Numbered from the stretch's first letter, positions 31,321 to 40,637 are shown. The stretch is DNA of 64,000 nt from Prochlorococcus sp. AG-347-L19 (GCA_003278895.1 QCCO01000001.1:146566-210565), one strand, 5' to 3'. Notes: generated by a model from the letters alone, not told the origin. Program-made: numbers and translations.

Positions 31321-31464
31321 GCCTAAAGTCTGAGAGTGCAAATTTTTCTTAATTAATATGCCAGTATGCTTTATGAGGTAAATATCTTGATTGCGCAATA
31401 AATTTATTTTGTATATTGCTATTACAAAAATGATGAGTTTATTTAAATAAGTTACTAAATCCTC

Positions 31465-31584
31465 GTGGAGAAAGCTTTAGTAAATTTCTTTTATTGGTTA
31501 CTGATAAGATCAGCCGAATCTCATTATGGAGAATCATTTGTATCTGTAGAAGTTCCATCTAATTCAATCAAAAGTTTTTCTTGA
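31465..31584 (+). CDS. 39-aa microprotein (GTG start), YWLLIRSAESHYGES family
   Basis: VEKALVNFFYWLLIRSAESHYGESFVSVEVPSNSIKSFS; paralog of 35913 ORF with start codons aligned. Confidence 0.6.
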   Translation: MEKALVNFFYWLLIRSAESHYGESFVSVEVPSNSIKSFS

Positions 31585-31729
31585 TTTTAGAAAGTTTTTA
31601 ATACTTAAATTCATAGCTTTCTGAACATCGAATAACTAATTTGAGTTAAGTTGGTTAATTATCTCTATTGCAAATAAAGGTAAGGTTGTTAATCTTGCAC
31701 TTAAAGAAGAAACTTCATTTCTTAAACTG

Positions 31730-31939
31730 ATGCAATTTGATCATTTAAATTTCAATCAAGATGATGGCCTCATGTCCATAGAAGATTTAAGGGCTTTACG
31801 TCTTCGAAAAAAGAAAATTGAAAGTGATAAGAAAGCTAGAAAGTATATCCTTGATATAAATCAAAGATATAGAAAAATGAGTACCCGCAAAAGTAATAAC
31901 TTTTTAAGGAATATGAACCCTTTTAAAAAGGCCGCATAA
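31730..31939 (+). CDS. hypothetical basic small protein
   Basis: 69-aa ORF followed by strong terminator. Confidence 0.6.
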   Translation: MQFDHLNFNQDDGLMSIEDLRALRLRKKKIESDKKARKYILDINQRYRKMSTRKSNNFLRNMNPFKKAA

Positions 31940-32028
31940 ATTGTTAATCTTGATTTTGTTAATTTGTTTAACTTTGCAACTTTCAGAGTAAGATTTTAAT
32001 GGTGTTTCTTTGGAAGAGTTTCACCAAG

Positions 32029-32049
32029 AGGGGCCAATTTTTGGCCCCT
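32029..32049 (+). terminator. intrinsic terminator
   Basis: AGGGGCCAA TTT TTGGCCCCT stem followed by TCTTT. Confidence 0.7.
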
Positions 32050-32265
32050 TCTTTGCGAAGATATTTTTTAATTGAAACTCGTTATAAAATTAAAGTAATA
32101 CTTTCCTAGAAGGCGAAAGTGATGTAAATCTTTTGTTTAAAGTTTTTTATTACCACTTAATGAAAACTCTACATCTTCAACTAAATCCACTTATTAAAAA
32201 AACAAAAGTTTTAGCTTATGGATCATTTCCCATAATTTATTGAATTTTTTCAATTACGATTTTTA

Positions 32266-32469
32266 ATGGCTTCACCTACAAGTTGGGAATTCTACAAAGA
32301 AGTTGAAACTAAAATTCTATGGGTCAATATTTGTACCCAAAATTTAGAAGGAGTAGCTATTTCGATCAATAAATGGTGGAAGACAAGATATCCAGCATAC
32401 AAAATCAGAATAGTTTCTAAAAAAGAATTTGAGCTAGTAAAAATGCAAGCTGAGAAAAAGGAACAATAA
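32266..32469 (+). CDS. hypothetical small protein
   Basis: 67-aa ORF MASPTSWEFYKEVETKILWVNICTQNLEGVAISINKWWKTRYP... Confidence 0.6.
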   Translation: MASPTSWEFYKEVETKILWVNICTQNLEGVAISINKWWKTRYPAYKIRIVSKKEFELVKMQAEKKEQ

Positions 32470-32544
32470 AATTTTTTTTGGTAAATATTGATGCTGAATA
32501 TTTAATTTTTGCAGCTATCATAATAAAAATAAATTAAAAAACAA

Positions 32545-32700
32545 ATGAACTCTGCATTTGCAAAAGTCTCAAATTTGAAAGTTAACAGGGCTTCTAAAAT
32601 AGCAATTACTCTTGCATCATCAACTTTCTTTTTGTATGCCTTGGGTCAAGCACCAATTTTTAAAAATATTCTTGCAGGTGCCTTCTCTTGCTCTGGCTAA
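32545..32700 (+). CDS. 51-aa hypothetical microprotein
   Basis: MNSAFAKVSNLKVNRASKIAITLASSTFFLYALGQAPIFKNILAGAFSCSG. Confidence 0.5.
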   Translation: MNSAFAKVSNLKVNRASKIAITLASSTFFLYALGQAPIFKNILAGAFSCSG

Positions 32701-32745
32701 ATAAAATACTGTTTTTTTAGAGAAGCTAAAAAGCTAAAATAAACT

Positions 32746-32796
32746 TTGATTGACAGTCGATCTAAACTTAGAGGGATAAACCCCTCTTTTTTAATG
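32746..32796 (+). repeat. GACAGTCGATCTAAACT leader element, copy 1
   Basis: TTGATTGACAGTCGATCTAAACTTAGAGGGATAAACCCCTCTTTTTTAATG. Confidence 0.75.
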
Positions 32797-32853
32797 TTTA
32801 ATAGATTTATTGCTGAAAAGATAATGACTCTTCTTATTTCTCTTTTCAGCTGA
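32794..32853 (+). CDS. 19-aa micro-ORF, first of a coupled series
   Basis: MFNRFIAEKIMTLLISLFS; stop overlaps next ATG (TGATG). Confidence 0.3.
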   Translation: MFNRFIAEKIMTLLISLFS

Positions 32854-32969
32854 TGAATATTTCCCCCCACCTATTAATTGATGCTTTAATATTAAGCGCT
32901 GCCCTTACGATAACTTTGGTATTAAGAGCAAAAGGTAATGCTGCCAGAAAAGAAAAAGAAAATAAATGA
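32853..32969 (+). CDS. 38-aa TM microprotein
   Basis: MNISPHLLIDALILSAALTITLVLRAKGNAARKEKENK; ATGA overlap with next. Confidence 0.5.
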   Translation: MNISPHLLIDALILSAALTITLVLRAKGNAARKEKENK

Positions 32970-33106
32970 TTACTAAAGAAGAAGAAAAAGAATTTAAAAA
33001 ACCTAAATTATATAGATTTTGGAACTTTCTTATTTATGGAAGTTCCATAGCTATTGGAGTTTTCTTAGTTTATTTATATTCTGCTTATATCTTTATAAAT
33101 AAATGA
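32966..33106 (+). CDS. 46-aa TM microprotein
   Basis: MITKEEEKEFKKPKLYRFWNFLIYGSSIAIGVFLVYLYSAYIFINK; ATGA overlaps both sides. Confidence 0.55.
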   Translation: MITKEEEKEFKKPKLYRFWNFLIYGSSIAIGVFLVYLYSAYIFINK

Positions 33107-33198
33107 CTTACATCTCCGGCATAGCGATTACTTACGGGGTTGTGAGTCTTTTATTGCTTGGTGGGTTTGTATACTTTACTTTTAAAATGAGACGCTAA
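33103..33198 (+). CDS. 31-aa TM microprotein
   Basis: MTYISGIAITYGVVSLLLLGGFVYFTFKMRR. Confidence 0.5.
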   Translation: MTYISGIAITYGVVSLLLLGGFVYFTFKMRR

Positions 33199-33205
33199 TT
33201 TTTAA

Positions 33206-33328
33206 ATCTTCTTCAATAAAGATTTATTAGATAAATTTTTTGATTTTTGTAGAGAATATCAACAAGAAATTCCACCTTAAAAGATGGTTGAGACTTTAAG
33301 AGAATATGCAGATAGATTAGATGAATGA
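33206..33328 (+). pseudogene. small ORF remnant with in-frame TAA
   Basis: IFFNKDLLDKFFDFCREYQQEIPP*KMVETLREYADRLDE*. Confidence 0.3.
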
Positions 33329-33460
33329 TAGATACAAACTGACCTAAGAAGGTATTAAGAGAAGAAAATTTCTAGCAAAATTCATATAAATTTTTTTAAA
33401 GTTGGAATAAATTTTTTGAAGATATTTTCCTTGCAATTATTCATAATTTGAGATTTTTTT

Positions 33461-33718
33461 TTGATCCTTAATCCGTACAATTTTGTTCCTCTAACCGCAC
33501 ACATAAAACTTGAAATTTACTATTCAAATGAATTAGAACATAGTTGTAGTCAAGTGGTAAGTCTTATGGCACTAAATGACACATTTACTATCCAAGAAAT
33601 TAATTTGGATAAAAAAGAGCTTTCATTTGATAATAAGCTCAAAAAAATTGAAGCTTATTGGAATAATGAATTTACAGAACATCCGAGTAACAACCATTGC
33701 AAGATTTTTTGTGATTAA
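33461..33718 (+). CDS. microprotein, YW(K/N)xE...HCxxxCD family
   Basis: C-terminus KIEAYWNNEFTEHPSNNHCKIFCD matches 45770..45952 product. Confidence 0.5.
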   Translation: MILNPYNFVPLTAHIKLEIYYSNELEHSCSQVVSLMALNDTFTIQEINLDKKELSFDNKLKKIEAYWNNEFTEHPSNNHCKIFCD

Positions 33719-33804
33719 AAACTTTAACTTTTAGGTATTCTTACGCTTGATTTTTACATAATACCCGTACTAAAGAATAATCAGATAGAAAGGAGGCCAA
33801 GCAA

Positions 33805-33906
33805 ATGACTAATTTAGGTATAGAAATTTTATTTTGGACAATTTTAATTTCTTATCTGGGATTAAGATTTTCTCAAACTTGGAATGGATTCAAAAAACAG
33901 TATTAA
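33805..33906 (+). CDS. 33-aa TM microprotein
   Basis: Clear AGGAGG SD; MTNLGIEILFWTILISYLGLRFSQTWNGFKKQY. Confidence 0.55.
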   Translation: MTNLGIEILFWTILISYLGLRFSQTWNGFKKQY

Positions 33907-33921
33907 TTTGGAGAATAGAAA

Positions 33922-34068
33922 ATGAAACTACAAACTCAGTTCACGGTTCCAAAAAAAGAATTAAAAGATCTTGATTATGTTAAGAAAGTATATTTTTTAG
34001 AAGAAACTTTAAATAAAGAATGTATAGATTATCCAAATCAAGAAGATTGCTTGGTTTGTTGCAATTAA
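33922..34068 (+). CDS. 48-aa microprotein of the ...CLVxCD/N family
   Basis: MKLQTQFTVPKKELKDLDYVKKVYFLEETLNKECIDYPNQEDCLVCCN. Confidence 0.55.
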   Translation: MKLQTQFTVPKKELKDLDYVKKVYFLEETLNKECIDYPNQEDCLVCCN

Positions 34069-34146
34069 AAATCAAAAAATAGTTGTTTTTAAAAGTAAAT
34101 ATATTTTTATTAGAATCTTAAAATTTTCTAAAAGGGAGTTAGCACA

Positions 34147-34665
34147 ATGGAATTAAGATTTTTCTCAATAAATGTTTTTAGAGAGACCCCAAAAGTCACA
34201 TTCTTCGATGCAGGCATAGATGGTTCTGATGGTTCTGATGTTGTGATCCATTCTGGGGAAGCTATATCTCCTCCAGATGATTTAAAGGATGAGCAATACT
34301 ATGTTCACAATCATCAAATTGACCACAATTTAGTTATCACTGGGGAAAGGACATTTGTTTTAATAAATCCTTCCTGGGATGAACCTCATCATGTGATTTA
34401 TTTAAATAGATCTATGGGAGCATTAGAAATACCTATAGGTACTTATCACAGATCAATCTCAGGGAAAAAGGGTAGCATTGTTTTAAATCAACCCAAAAGA
34501 GATAAATTTTTTGATCCCGCTAAAGAATTTATCCCACAAAAATTAGACAAAATTAATTTAATTAATGCCAGAAAAAGTCCACCTGTATATTGGATTTACG
34601 AAAATAAAAAAATCAAAAGAGTCTATTTTAATCCTCTAGAAAGAAAAGTTAAAACTCTTGCATGA
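34147..34665 (+). CDS. cupin-like hypothetical protein
   Basis: 172 aa; HNLVITGERTFVLINPSWDEPHHVIYLNRSMGALEIPIGTYHRS. Confidence 0.6.
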   Translation: MELRFFSINVFRETPKVTFFDAGIDGSDGSDVVIHSGEAISPPDDLKDEQYYVHNHQIDHNLVITGERTFVLINPSWDEPHHVIYLNRSMGALEIPIGTYHRSISGKKGSIVLNQPKRDKFFDPAKEFIPQKLDKINLINARKSPPVYWIYENKKIKRVYFNPLERKVKTLA

Positions 34666-35533
34666 CATGAAAAAAACGAAAAAACATATGTCGCCTGAAA
34701 TTAATAATTTCAAAAATCTGAATTTAATTATTAATTCTGATACTTATAAATTAGCTCAGGAAGATATTGGTTTACTTAGCCGAAATGAAATGCGTGGAGT
34801 CAGAATGCTTCTTGAAATTACTAAACCGGATTTAATCCTTGAAGAAAATAAAATTATTTCAACCATAATTATTTTTGGAGGGGCAAGCATTACGGAAGAA
34901 TCAAATACGAAAAAAAGAATTGAAAATATAGAAAAGTTAATTGAAAAAAATCCTAAATCAATACTTCTAAAAAGAAATTTAAAAAGATTAGAAAATTTAC
35001 TACTAATGAGTCACTACTATGAATCCGCAAGGGAGTTTTCAAAACTTGCTTCAATTAGTAATCAAAATAAAAACTGTAATTCTCATGTAATCGTGACAGG
35101 TGGGGGTCCGGGAATTATGGAAGCTGCAAATAGAGGTGCATTTGAAGCAAATTGTAAATCTATAGGATTAAATATCAGTCTCCCTAATGAACAAATCCCA
35201 AATGCTTTTATAACTCCAGGTCTTTGCTTCAAATTTAATTATTTTGCATTAAGAAAGATCCATTTTGTAATGAGATCAGTAGCTGCTGTATTTTTTCCTG
35301 GAGGTTTTGGAACACTAGATGAATTATTTGAACTATTGACACTTTGTCAAACAGGCATGAAAACTAAAATTCCAATCATACTTTTTGATCGAGAGTATTG
35401 GAATAAGATAATTAACTTCGATTGTCTAGCTGATCTTGGATTAATTAAAGATGAACACTTAAATCTTTTCCAATATGCAGACAGTGCATTAGAAGCATGG
35501 AAAATTATCAAATCATCAAAAAAGCCAGCCTAG
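34658..35533 (+). CDS. LOG-family protein
   Basis: GGGPGIMEAANRGAFEA and PGGFGTLDELFELL. Confidence 0.9.
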   Translation: MHDMKKTKKHMSPEINNFKNLNLIINSDTYKLAQEDIGLLSRNEMRGVRMLLEITKPDLILEENKIISTIIIFGGASITEESNTKKRIENIEKLIEKNPKSILLKRNLKRLENLLLMSHYYESAREFSKLASISNQNKNCNSHVIVTGGGPGIMEAANRGAFEANCKSIGLNISLPNEQIPNAFITPGLCFKFNYFALRKIHFVMRSVAAVFFPGGFGTLDELFELLTLCQTGMKTKIPIILFDREYWNKIINFDCLADLGLIKDEHLNLFQYADSALEAWKIIKSSKKPA

Positions 35534-35575
35534 AAAATACAAACTGACTTAAAAACAAATGCAAAAGAAGATTGA

Positions 35576-35692
35576 TTAATAAGTATTTGATATTTTGTTT
35601 TTCATGCTTTCAATCTTATTAATTAATTCATCTAACCATTCTGTATTATTTTGCTCTTGTCTTTTATGGCTTTGACTTTTTTGAGTACTCAT
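35576..35692 (-). CDS. 38-aa microprotein, NNTEWLD family
   Basis: MSTQKSQSHKRQEQNNTEWLDELINKIESMKNKISNTY. Confidence 0.6.
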   Translation of the reverse strand: MSTQKSQSHKRQEQNNTEWLDELINKIESMKNKISNTY

Positions 35693-35912
35693 AAATTTCT
35701 TACGTTAATATTTTATTTAATATATCCTCAGAATTTCAGGAATCAATAAGCAATATTACCAAATCGATTGGGAAAACAAGCTTTAGTAGCATTTCATACA
35801 AACCTAACCATCACAAATTAACTATGAAAATCTAAATCTCTTCAGTTAAGTATTTTCTACGATGTTTTTATTTGAAATTCTGATTTGAATTAGTAAAGGT
35901 ATAGATGTTTTT

Positions 35913-36020
35913 ATGGAAAAATCATTTCTTAATTTTATTTATTGGATCCTATTAAAGTCAGCTGAAAGTTACTACGGAGATTCATTAAAAACAGAAGTGC
36001 CTTATACACCCTATTTTTAG
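35913..36020 (+). CDS. 35-aa microprotein, YWILLKSAESYYGDS family
   Basis: MEKSFLNFIYWILLKSAESYYGDSLKTEVPYTPYF. Confidence 0.6.
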   Translation: MEKSFLNFIYWILLKSAESYYGDSLKTEVPYTPYF

Positions 36021-36323
36021 TTTTGGTGGACCTCAACTTTTAATATTAGAGCTCTATTGTGAGAGTTATTAGTTTGAAATTAATTTATTAAAAAACACAA
36101 TATAGGTTACTTATAGATTCACTACAAAATAATCACTTGCGTTGAATTTCATTTACTGATTGTTAATAAATTTTAGCGGTAAGTATCCTTCCAAAATTAA
36201 TTAAAACTATAATTAGAAGAAGTAGCTCAATTGCAAGGTTGGTCATAAGATCGCTCTCATTAAATTTATATAGAAGCCTTATAACGGCAGGATAAGTATT
36301 GAATAGAGTTTAAATTCCTATTT

Positions 36324-36488
36324 TTAGCCATCGAGATTCTTTGGTACTAGACTATTTTCACAATTTTCGACGCATTCTTCTAAAGACTTTTCAGAATTAC
36401 TCTTAATTTCGCAACTACGAAGACAATCATAGAAGGCATACTTGGGATCTAATTCATTTTTAAATTGTTTATTTCTAAATATATTCAT
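36324..36488 (-). CDS. 54-aa twin-CX3C microprotein
   Basis: MNIFRNKQFKNELDPKYAFYDCLRSCEIKSNSEKSLEECVENCENSLVPKNLDG. Confidence 0.6.
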   Translation of the reverse strand: MNIFRNKQFKNELDPKYAFYDCLRSCEIKSNSEKSLEECVENCENSLVPKNLDG

Positions 36489-36490
36489 GA

Positions 36491-36598
36491 TCAAACTCCC
36501 TTTGATTTTTTTTCAAGTTGATTAATTAATCTATCCAACCAAAGAGTGTTATTGATCTTTTTTGTTTTTTTAAAGTATTTCGTTTTGTAAGTACTCAT
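36491..36598 (-). CDS. 35-aa microprotein, NNTxWLD family
   Basis: MSTYKTKYFKKTKKINNTLWLDRLINQLEKKSKGV; directly upstream of twin-CX3C ORF. Confidence 0.6.
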   Translation of the reverse strand: MSTYKTKYFKKTKKINNTLWLDRLINQLEKKSKGV

Positions 36599-36788
36599 GA
36601 AGTCAAATCTCCAATCAGTGGATCTAATTTAAAGGTGATGATTCAAATTTCCTAGAGCAAAAATACTGATTATGAATTTAGTGAAATATTTAAAAAACAA
36701 TTAATTTATAGTTTGTATTTTAGGTATTAAAACTCTTGATCTTTGTATCTATGTAATACTAAATAAATTCTAAAAAAGGGGGTTAATT

Positions 36789-36959
36789 ATGATTTACGGA
36801 AATCTAATTAAAAATAAAATTCAAAATGCATTTGGTGGTTTGTTTGATACGTTATAAATTGAGAGGAAAATAACTGATGCTCAAATAGAATGTATGCAAT
36901 TCGGAATTTGTGATTATGTTCCAAAACAAGTTGAGGAAGTTCCCTTTTTTCATTATTAA
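36789..36959 (+). pseudogene. small ORF with single in-frame TAA
   Basis: MIYGNLIKNKIQNAFGGLFDTL*IERKITDAQIECMQFGICDYVPKQVEEVPFFHY*. Confidence 0.45.
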
Positions 36960-36986
36960 TTTGAATTTATTTCTAAAGAAGAGCAA

Positions 36987-37295
36987 TTAGCTCCTCCTCA
37001 CCCAATCAGGAGATCCACTAAACCAATCAGCAAGATCATCATTTTTGGGGTCGAAATGATTTTCAGTCTCTAAACCATCCAGGCCAAGATTTTGGATAAG
37101 TCCATTTATTCCATCTGATTTTTGCTTACCATATCTCCTCAAGCTATTAGCTTTCTTAAGCCATGTCCATATTGTTGAATTATGTTTTGCAAACTTTTCT
37201 ACATAAATTCTTTCTTCCAATGCGACGTGTTCATCTAGTGAAATCCTTTTTACAATATCCTTAATTTTTAAACGAGTCTTGTTGGTTAGAAACAT
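36987..37295 (-). CDS. hypothetical protein
   Basis: 102-aa ORF. Confidence 0.6.
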   Translation of the reverse strand: MFLTNKTRLKIKDIVKRISLDEHVALEERIYVEKFAKHNSTIWTWLKKANSLRRYGKQKSDGINGLIQNLGLDGLETENHFDPKNDDLADWFSGSPDWVRRS

Positions 37296-37541
37296 ATTTA
37301 TAAAAGAAGTTAATGTTTTATAAAAGTTTTTTTTATGAATGTCTTGTCAATCTTTATTTCAAGAAAAAGTATTTTTTAGGGGCTTTTCAAGCACAAATGT
37401 ATTTATTTAAAAACAGGTATATTTAATTGGTAAAATAGACTACTTAATTCGATTTATATAACTTATACAAAACGACTTGCGTATAAGTTTATCTACATAA
37501 TTTAAGATTTAATTTATAAAAAAGAATAAGGAAAATTTACA

Positions 37542-37610
37542 ATGACACTCAATTTAAAATAAGAAGCTCAAGCACCGCATAAAAGATTTGTACAAAAACA
37601 AAAAAGTTAA
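37542..37610 (+). pseudogene. micro-ORF with early in-frame TAA
   Basis: MTLNLK*EAQAPHKRFVQKQKS*. Confidence 0.25.
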
Positions 37611-37725
37611 ATCAAGTTCTGAAAGATATTTAAAAAATAAAGAATGATATTAATGCTCCAGATCTGATACCTAAAATGTTGCCTTTTTATATGTTTTAAT
37701 TTATTATTTCCAAAAAATAATAAAA

Positions 37726-38379
37726 GTGCTAAAAGATATAGTATTCATTTCCTTTTATACTGACCAAGGGAAATATCCAGAATTAGCAATAAAGTTAAAA
37801 AAATCTATAAATAAATTTAATCTGCAATCTCATATTGTAAAAATCAATAGTAATTTTGCCAGTTGGGAGCAAGGAACTCACTTTAAATCAAAGTTTATCC
37901 TTCAATCTCTTTTGAAATTCAGAAAACCTGTAGTGTGGATGGATATTGATACTGAAATTTTGAAATTCCCAGAATTATTATTCGGTGAACATGATTTTGC
38001 TATTTATAATTGGATAGCGGATAAAGATCATCATTTATCAGGTAAAATTCCCTATGATCCCAAAACTAAAGCCTTATTATGCTCAGGCGGTGTTCAAAAA
38101 TATAGCTATACAGCACCTTCGATTCATTTATTAATTAATTGGATAAATAACTTAAATGAACCCAATAATAAGAATAAGGGTGATGATCCTTGCTTGGATA
38201 TAGCTTTTAATAAAGGAAACTTTGACTTAAAAGTTCTATGGCTCCCAAAGACTTATAACAGAATGGATAAACATTCCATTTTTTGGTCCAAAATTTCTAG
38301 AGATTCAGTGGTTATTAATCATGATTATGTAGCAGGAAACCACCGAAAAAATTCTTTGAATATAAACAAAGGATTTTAA
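37726..38379 (+). CDS. putative nucleotide-diphospho-sugar transferase
   Basis: KPVVWMDIDTEILKFPELL; LLCSGGVQ; GTG start. Confidence 0.65.
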   Translation: MLKDIVFISFYTDQGKYPELAIKLKKSINKFNLQSHIVKINSNFASWEQGTHFKSKFILQSLLKFRKPVVWMDIDTEILKFPELLFGEHDFAIYNWIADKDHHLSGKIPYDPKTKALLCSGGVQKYSYTAPSIHLLINWINNLNEPNNKNKGDDPCLDIAFNKGNFDLKVLWLPKTYNRMDKHSIFWSKISRDSVVINHDYVAGNHRKNSLNINKGF

Positions 38380-38380
38380 T

Positions 38381-38547
38381 AAATTAATTAATAATATTGA
38401 GGACATGAAGAACAAGATATCAAAAGATTCTTAGAAATTTAAGAAAGAAACTTTTTTATTAGTTCTTTAGTTTGAATGAGAAGCAATTCAAAAAAGATCT
38501 GAATTTTGTATTTAAGGTAACAGCTTTTTTGTGAGCATTATTCAGAA
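38381..38547 (+). repeat. direct repeat copy 1: 3' end of NNTEWLD gene plus downstream sequence
   Basis: Near-identical to 42753..42920. Confidence 0.85.
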
Positions 38548-38608
38548 ATTGTAAAATATTTATAGAACTTAGAGCCCCCTCTAGATCCTCATCCACTACC
38601 TCAGAGAA

Positions 38609-39457
38609 TTAATCTTCTCTCACATACCAGGCATCAAATTGAGTATATGGAGCAAACATCCTTTTATATTTATTTTCTTTAAATAAAGAATCTAATTTCT
38701 TTTCTGATGAAGTGAAGTTATGTTCAACAGTTACAATTTTAGGACCATATTTATCAAAGTTAAAATTTGAAAGAATTAGGAATTCACTTCCTTCGGTATC
38801 AACTGACATATAGTCAATTCTTTCTCCATTAAAGTATTTAATAAAAACATCATTTAGTGAAATGGTGGGTACTTTAATAGAGTATCCATCGTCATTTCTT
38901 ATTTTTGTATTAATTGGAATTGATTCAATATCTGATTCTCTGAATTCTTCTATTGTCGAATAAACCCCTTCTTTTGAAACAAAGAAATCAACGTTTTTAC
39001 CTGTTTCTGAATATATGCATTCAGTTAATAATTGACTCTTTGGACGATTTTCTCTTAGTTGAGTTTGCCATTGAGGGCTTGGTTCTGCTAGAACACCATT
39101 CCAATCAAACTCTTTTTCAAGCAAGAGACTATTTGACAATTCAACCCCATTAGTTGCACCAAACTCTAAATATTTACCCTCCCTTTTCTTTTCTAATAAA
39201 TAAATAACAAAAAGATCCTGATATAATTGAGAAAATGAAATATTTTTATTATTAAAAATAAAAGTATAGAAATCTAATAATTCATTATCATAAGAATTAA
39301 TTATTGAATTTAAATCAAAAAATTTGGGAATAGATTTTGGATTTTTATTAATATTTTGCAAATAAAGAATATATTGCATTGTCTTTTCATCAACAAATGA
39401 TGATTGTCCATTTTTAAAATTTATTTTGAACTTTTTTTGAAGAGGATTATGATCCAA
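38609..39457 (-). CDS. FkbM-family methyltransferase
   Basis: FSQLYQDLFVIYLLEKKREGKYLEFGATNGVELSNSLLLEKEFDWNGVLAEPSP...IDYMSVDTEGSE. Confidence 0.85.
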   Translation of the reverse strand: MDHNPLQKKFKINFKNGQSSFVDEKTMQYILYLQNINKNPKSIPKFFDLNSIINSYDNELLDFYTFIFNNKNISFSQLYQDLFVIYLLEKKREGKYLEFGATNGVELSNSLLLEKEFDWNGVLAEPSPQWQTQLRENRPKSQLLTECIYSETGKNVDFFVSKEGVYSTIEEFRESDIESIPINTKIRNDDGYSIKVPTISLNDVFIKYFNGERIDYMSVDTEGSEFLILSNFNFDKYGPKIVTVEHNFTSSEKKLDSLFKENKYKRMFAPYTQFDAWYVRED

Positions 39458-39863
39458 ACCCTTTTAAATATTTTTTATAACTGTTCAACATTAATTGATA
39501 ATAGTTTTCTTGCCAATGTTAATTATATGATTTCTAATTATTATTTCATGATTGATTTTTAGGCGAACTCTTATGTAAGCGGATAAACTCTATACTTGCA
39601 ACACCTCAATGAATTAAGCATCTTTTGGTGTATTCTTCAAAGATACAAAAGCCTTCCCTAGAGCCCGTTCCTCATAGGAGATTACAGAAAATAAAAAAGA
39701 GTATCTGGCGGTTTACATAGGAACACGGATGACTCAGGTTACTCACTGACATCCCTCAAAAACTTAGGAGTGAGAAAAAAAAATGGTAAAAACATTCATT
39801 CAAATAATCCTGTAGAAAAAACACTTTTTTGTAATTATCATATTTAGTTTTTAAATATTTTTT

Positions 39864-40637
39864 TTACTTTAATTTCTTATTTTTATTATCAACGTCATTA
39901 ATGAGCCAATTTGTTATTTGAAAAGATATTGGGACTTTATTGGTCAGCGTGAAAAGCATCAAGCTAACTTTACTTTCCTTAGCTATTCCCTCACTGGGGT
40001 AAACAAAAGCTACATTTCCAATAATTGTTCTATCCTTTTTTTCATAATTTCGAATACCACTCTGTTGATGATGAATTGTTTTTATTCTTAGACATGGATT
40101 TATTAATTGCCAATTTCTAAGCCAAAACTCATAAGCTAACTTATTATCACACCTAGGTATACCAAGAGCTATTTTCAAGGAAGATAAATGTGATTCTTCA
40201 ATATTTTTTAAATCACTAGATCTCAAACACCATGTATCTTGACTATAGTAAGCATTTTTTACCAATCTTAGCTCTTTATCTCCTATAAGATCATAACGAC
40301 TTAATAGTAAAAAGCTCTTGTCATTTTTTAGTTCATTTGAAATTAACTCTTCAAAATCATCTTGAAATTCAATATCAGCATTTGCAATTACAAAGTATTT
40401 ATCATCAATAATAAATTTTTTTGATTCTCTTATCCAATCCTCGAAAGTTGGTCTCCTATTGAAACGAATTATTGTAATTTTTGGACTTATTAAATTTTGA
40501 TTCTTGAATGTATCATCATCAATTAATAATAGGATTTTCTTTATAAATTTTTTTTTGATATTAGAGTTAAGTACTGAAAATAATTCTTCGCGTCTTTGAT
40601 TATTTTTTGGAGTATAAAAAGGAACAGTTAAAATCAA
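39864..40637 (-). CDS. glycosyltransferase-like (GT-A type) hypothetical protein
   Basis: ADIEFQDDFEELI...LLSRYDLIGDKELR. Confidence 0.55.
   Translation of the reverse strand: MILTVPFYTPKNNQRREELFSVLNSNIKKKFIKKILLLIDDDTFKNQNLISPKITIIRFNRRPTFEDWIRESKKFIIDDKYFVIANADIEFQDDFEELISNELKNDKSFLLLSRYDLIGDKELRLVKNAYYSQDTWCLRSSDLKNIEESHLSSLKIALGIPRCDNKLAYEFWLRNWQLINPCLRIKTIHHQQSGIRNYEKKDRTIIGNVAFVYPSEGIAKESKVSLMLFTLTNKVPISFQITNWLINDVDNKNKKLK

Noticed and set aside
36220-36290. tRNA-like GTAGCTCAATTGCAAGG stretch
   Set aside because: No full cloverleaf or TTCRANNC T-loop; no tRNA gene found anywhere in the window
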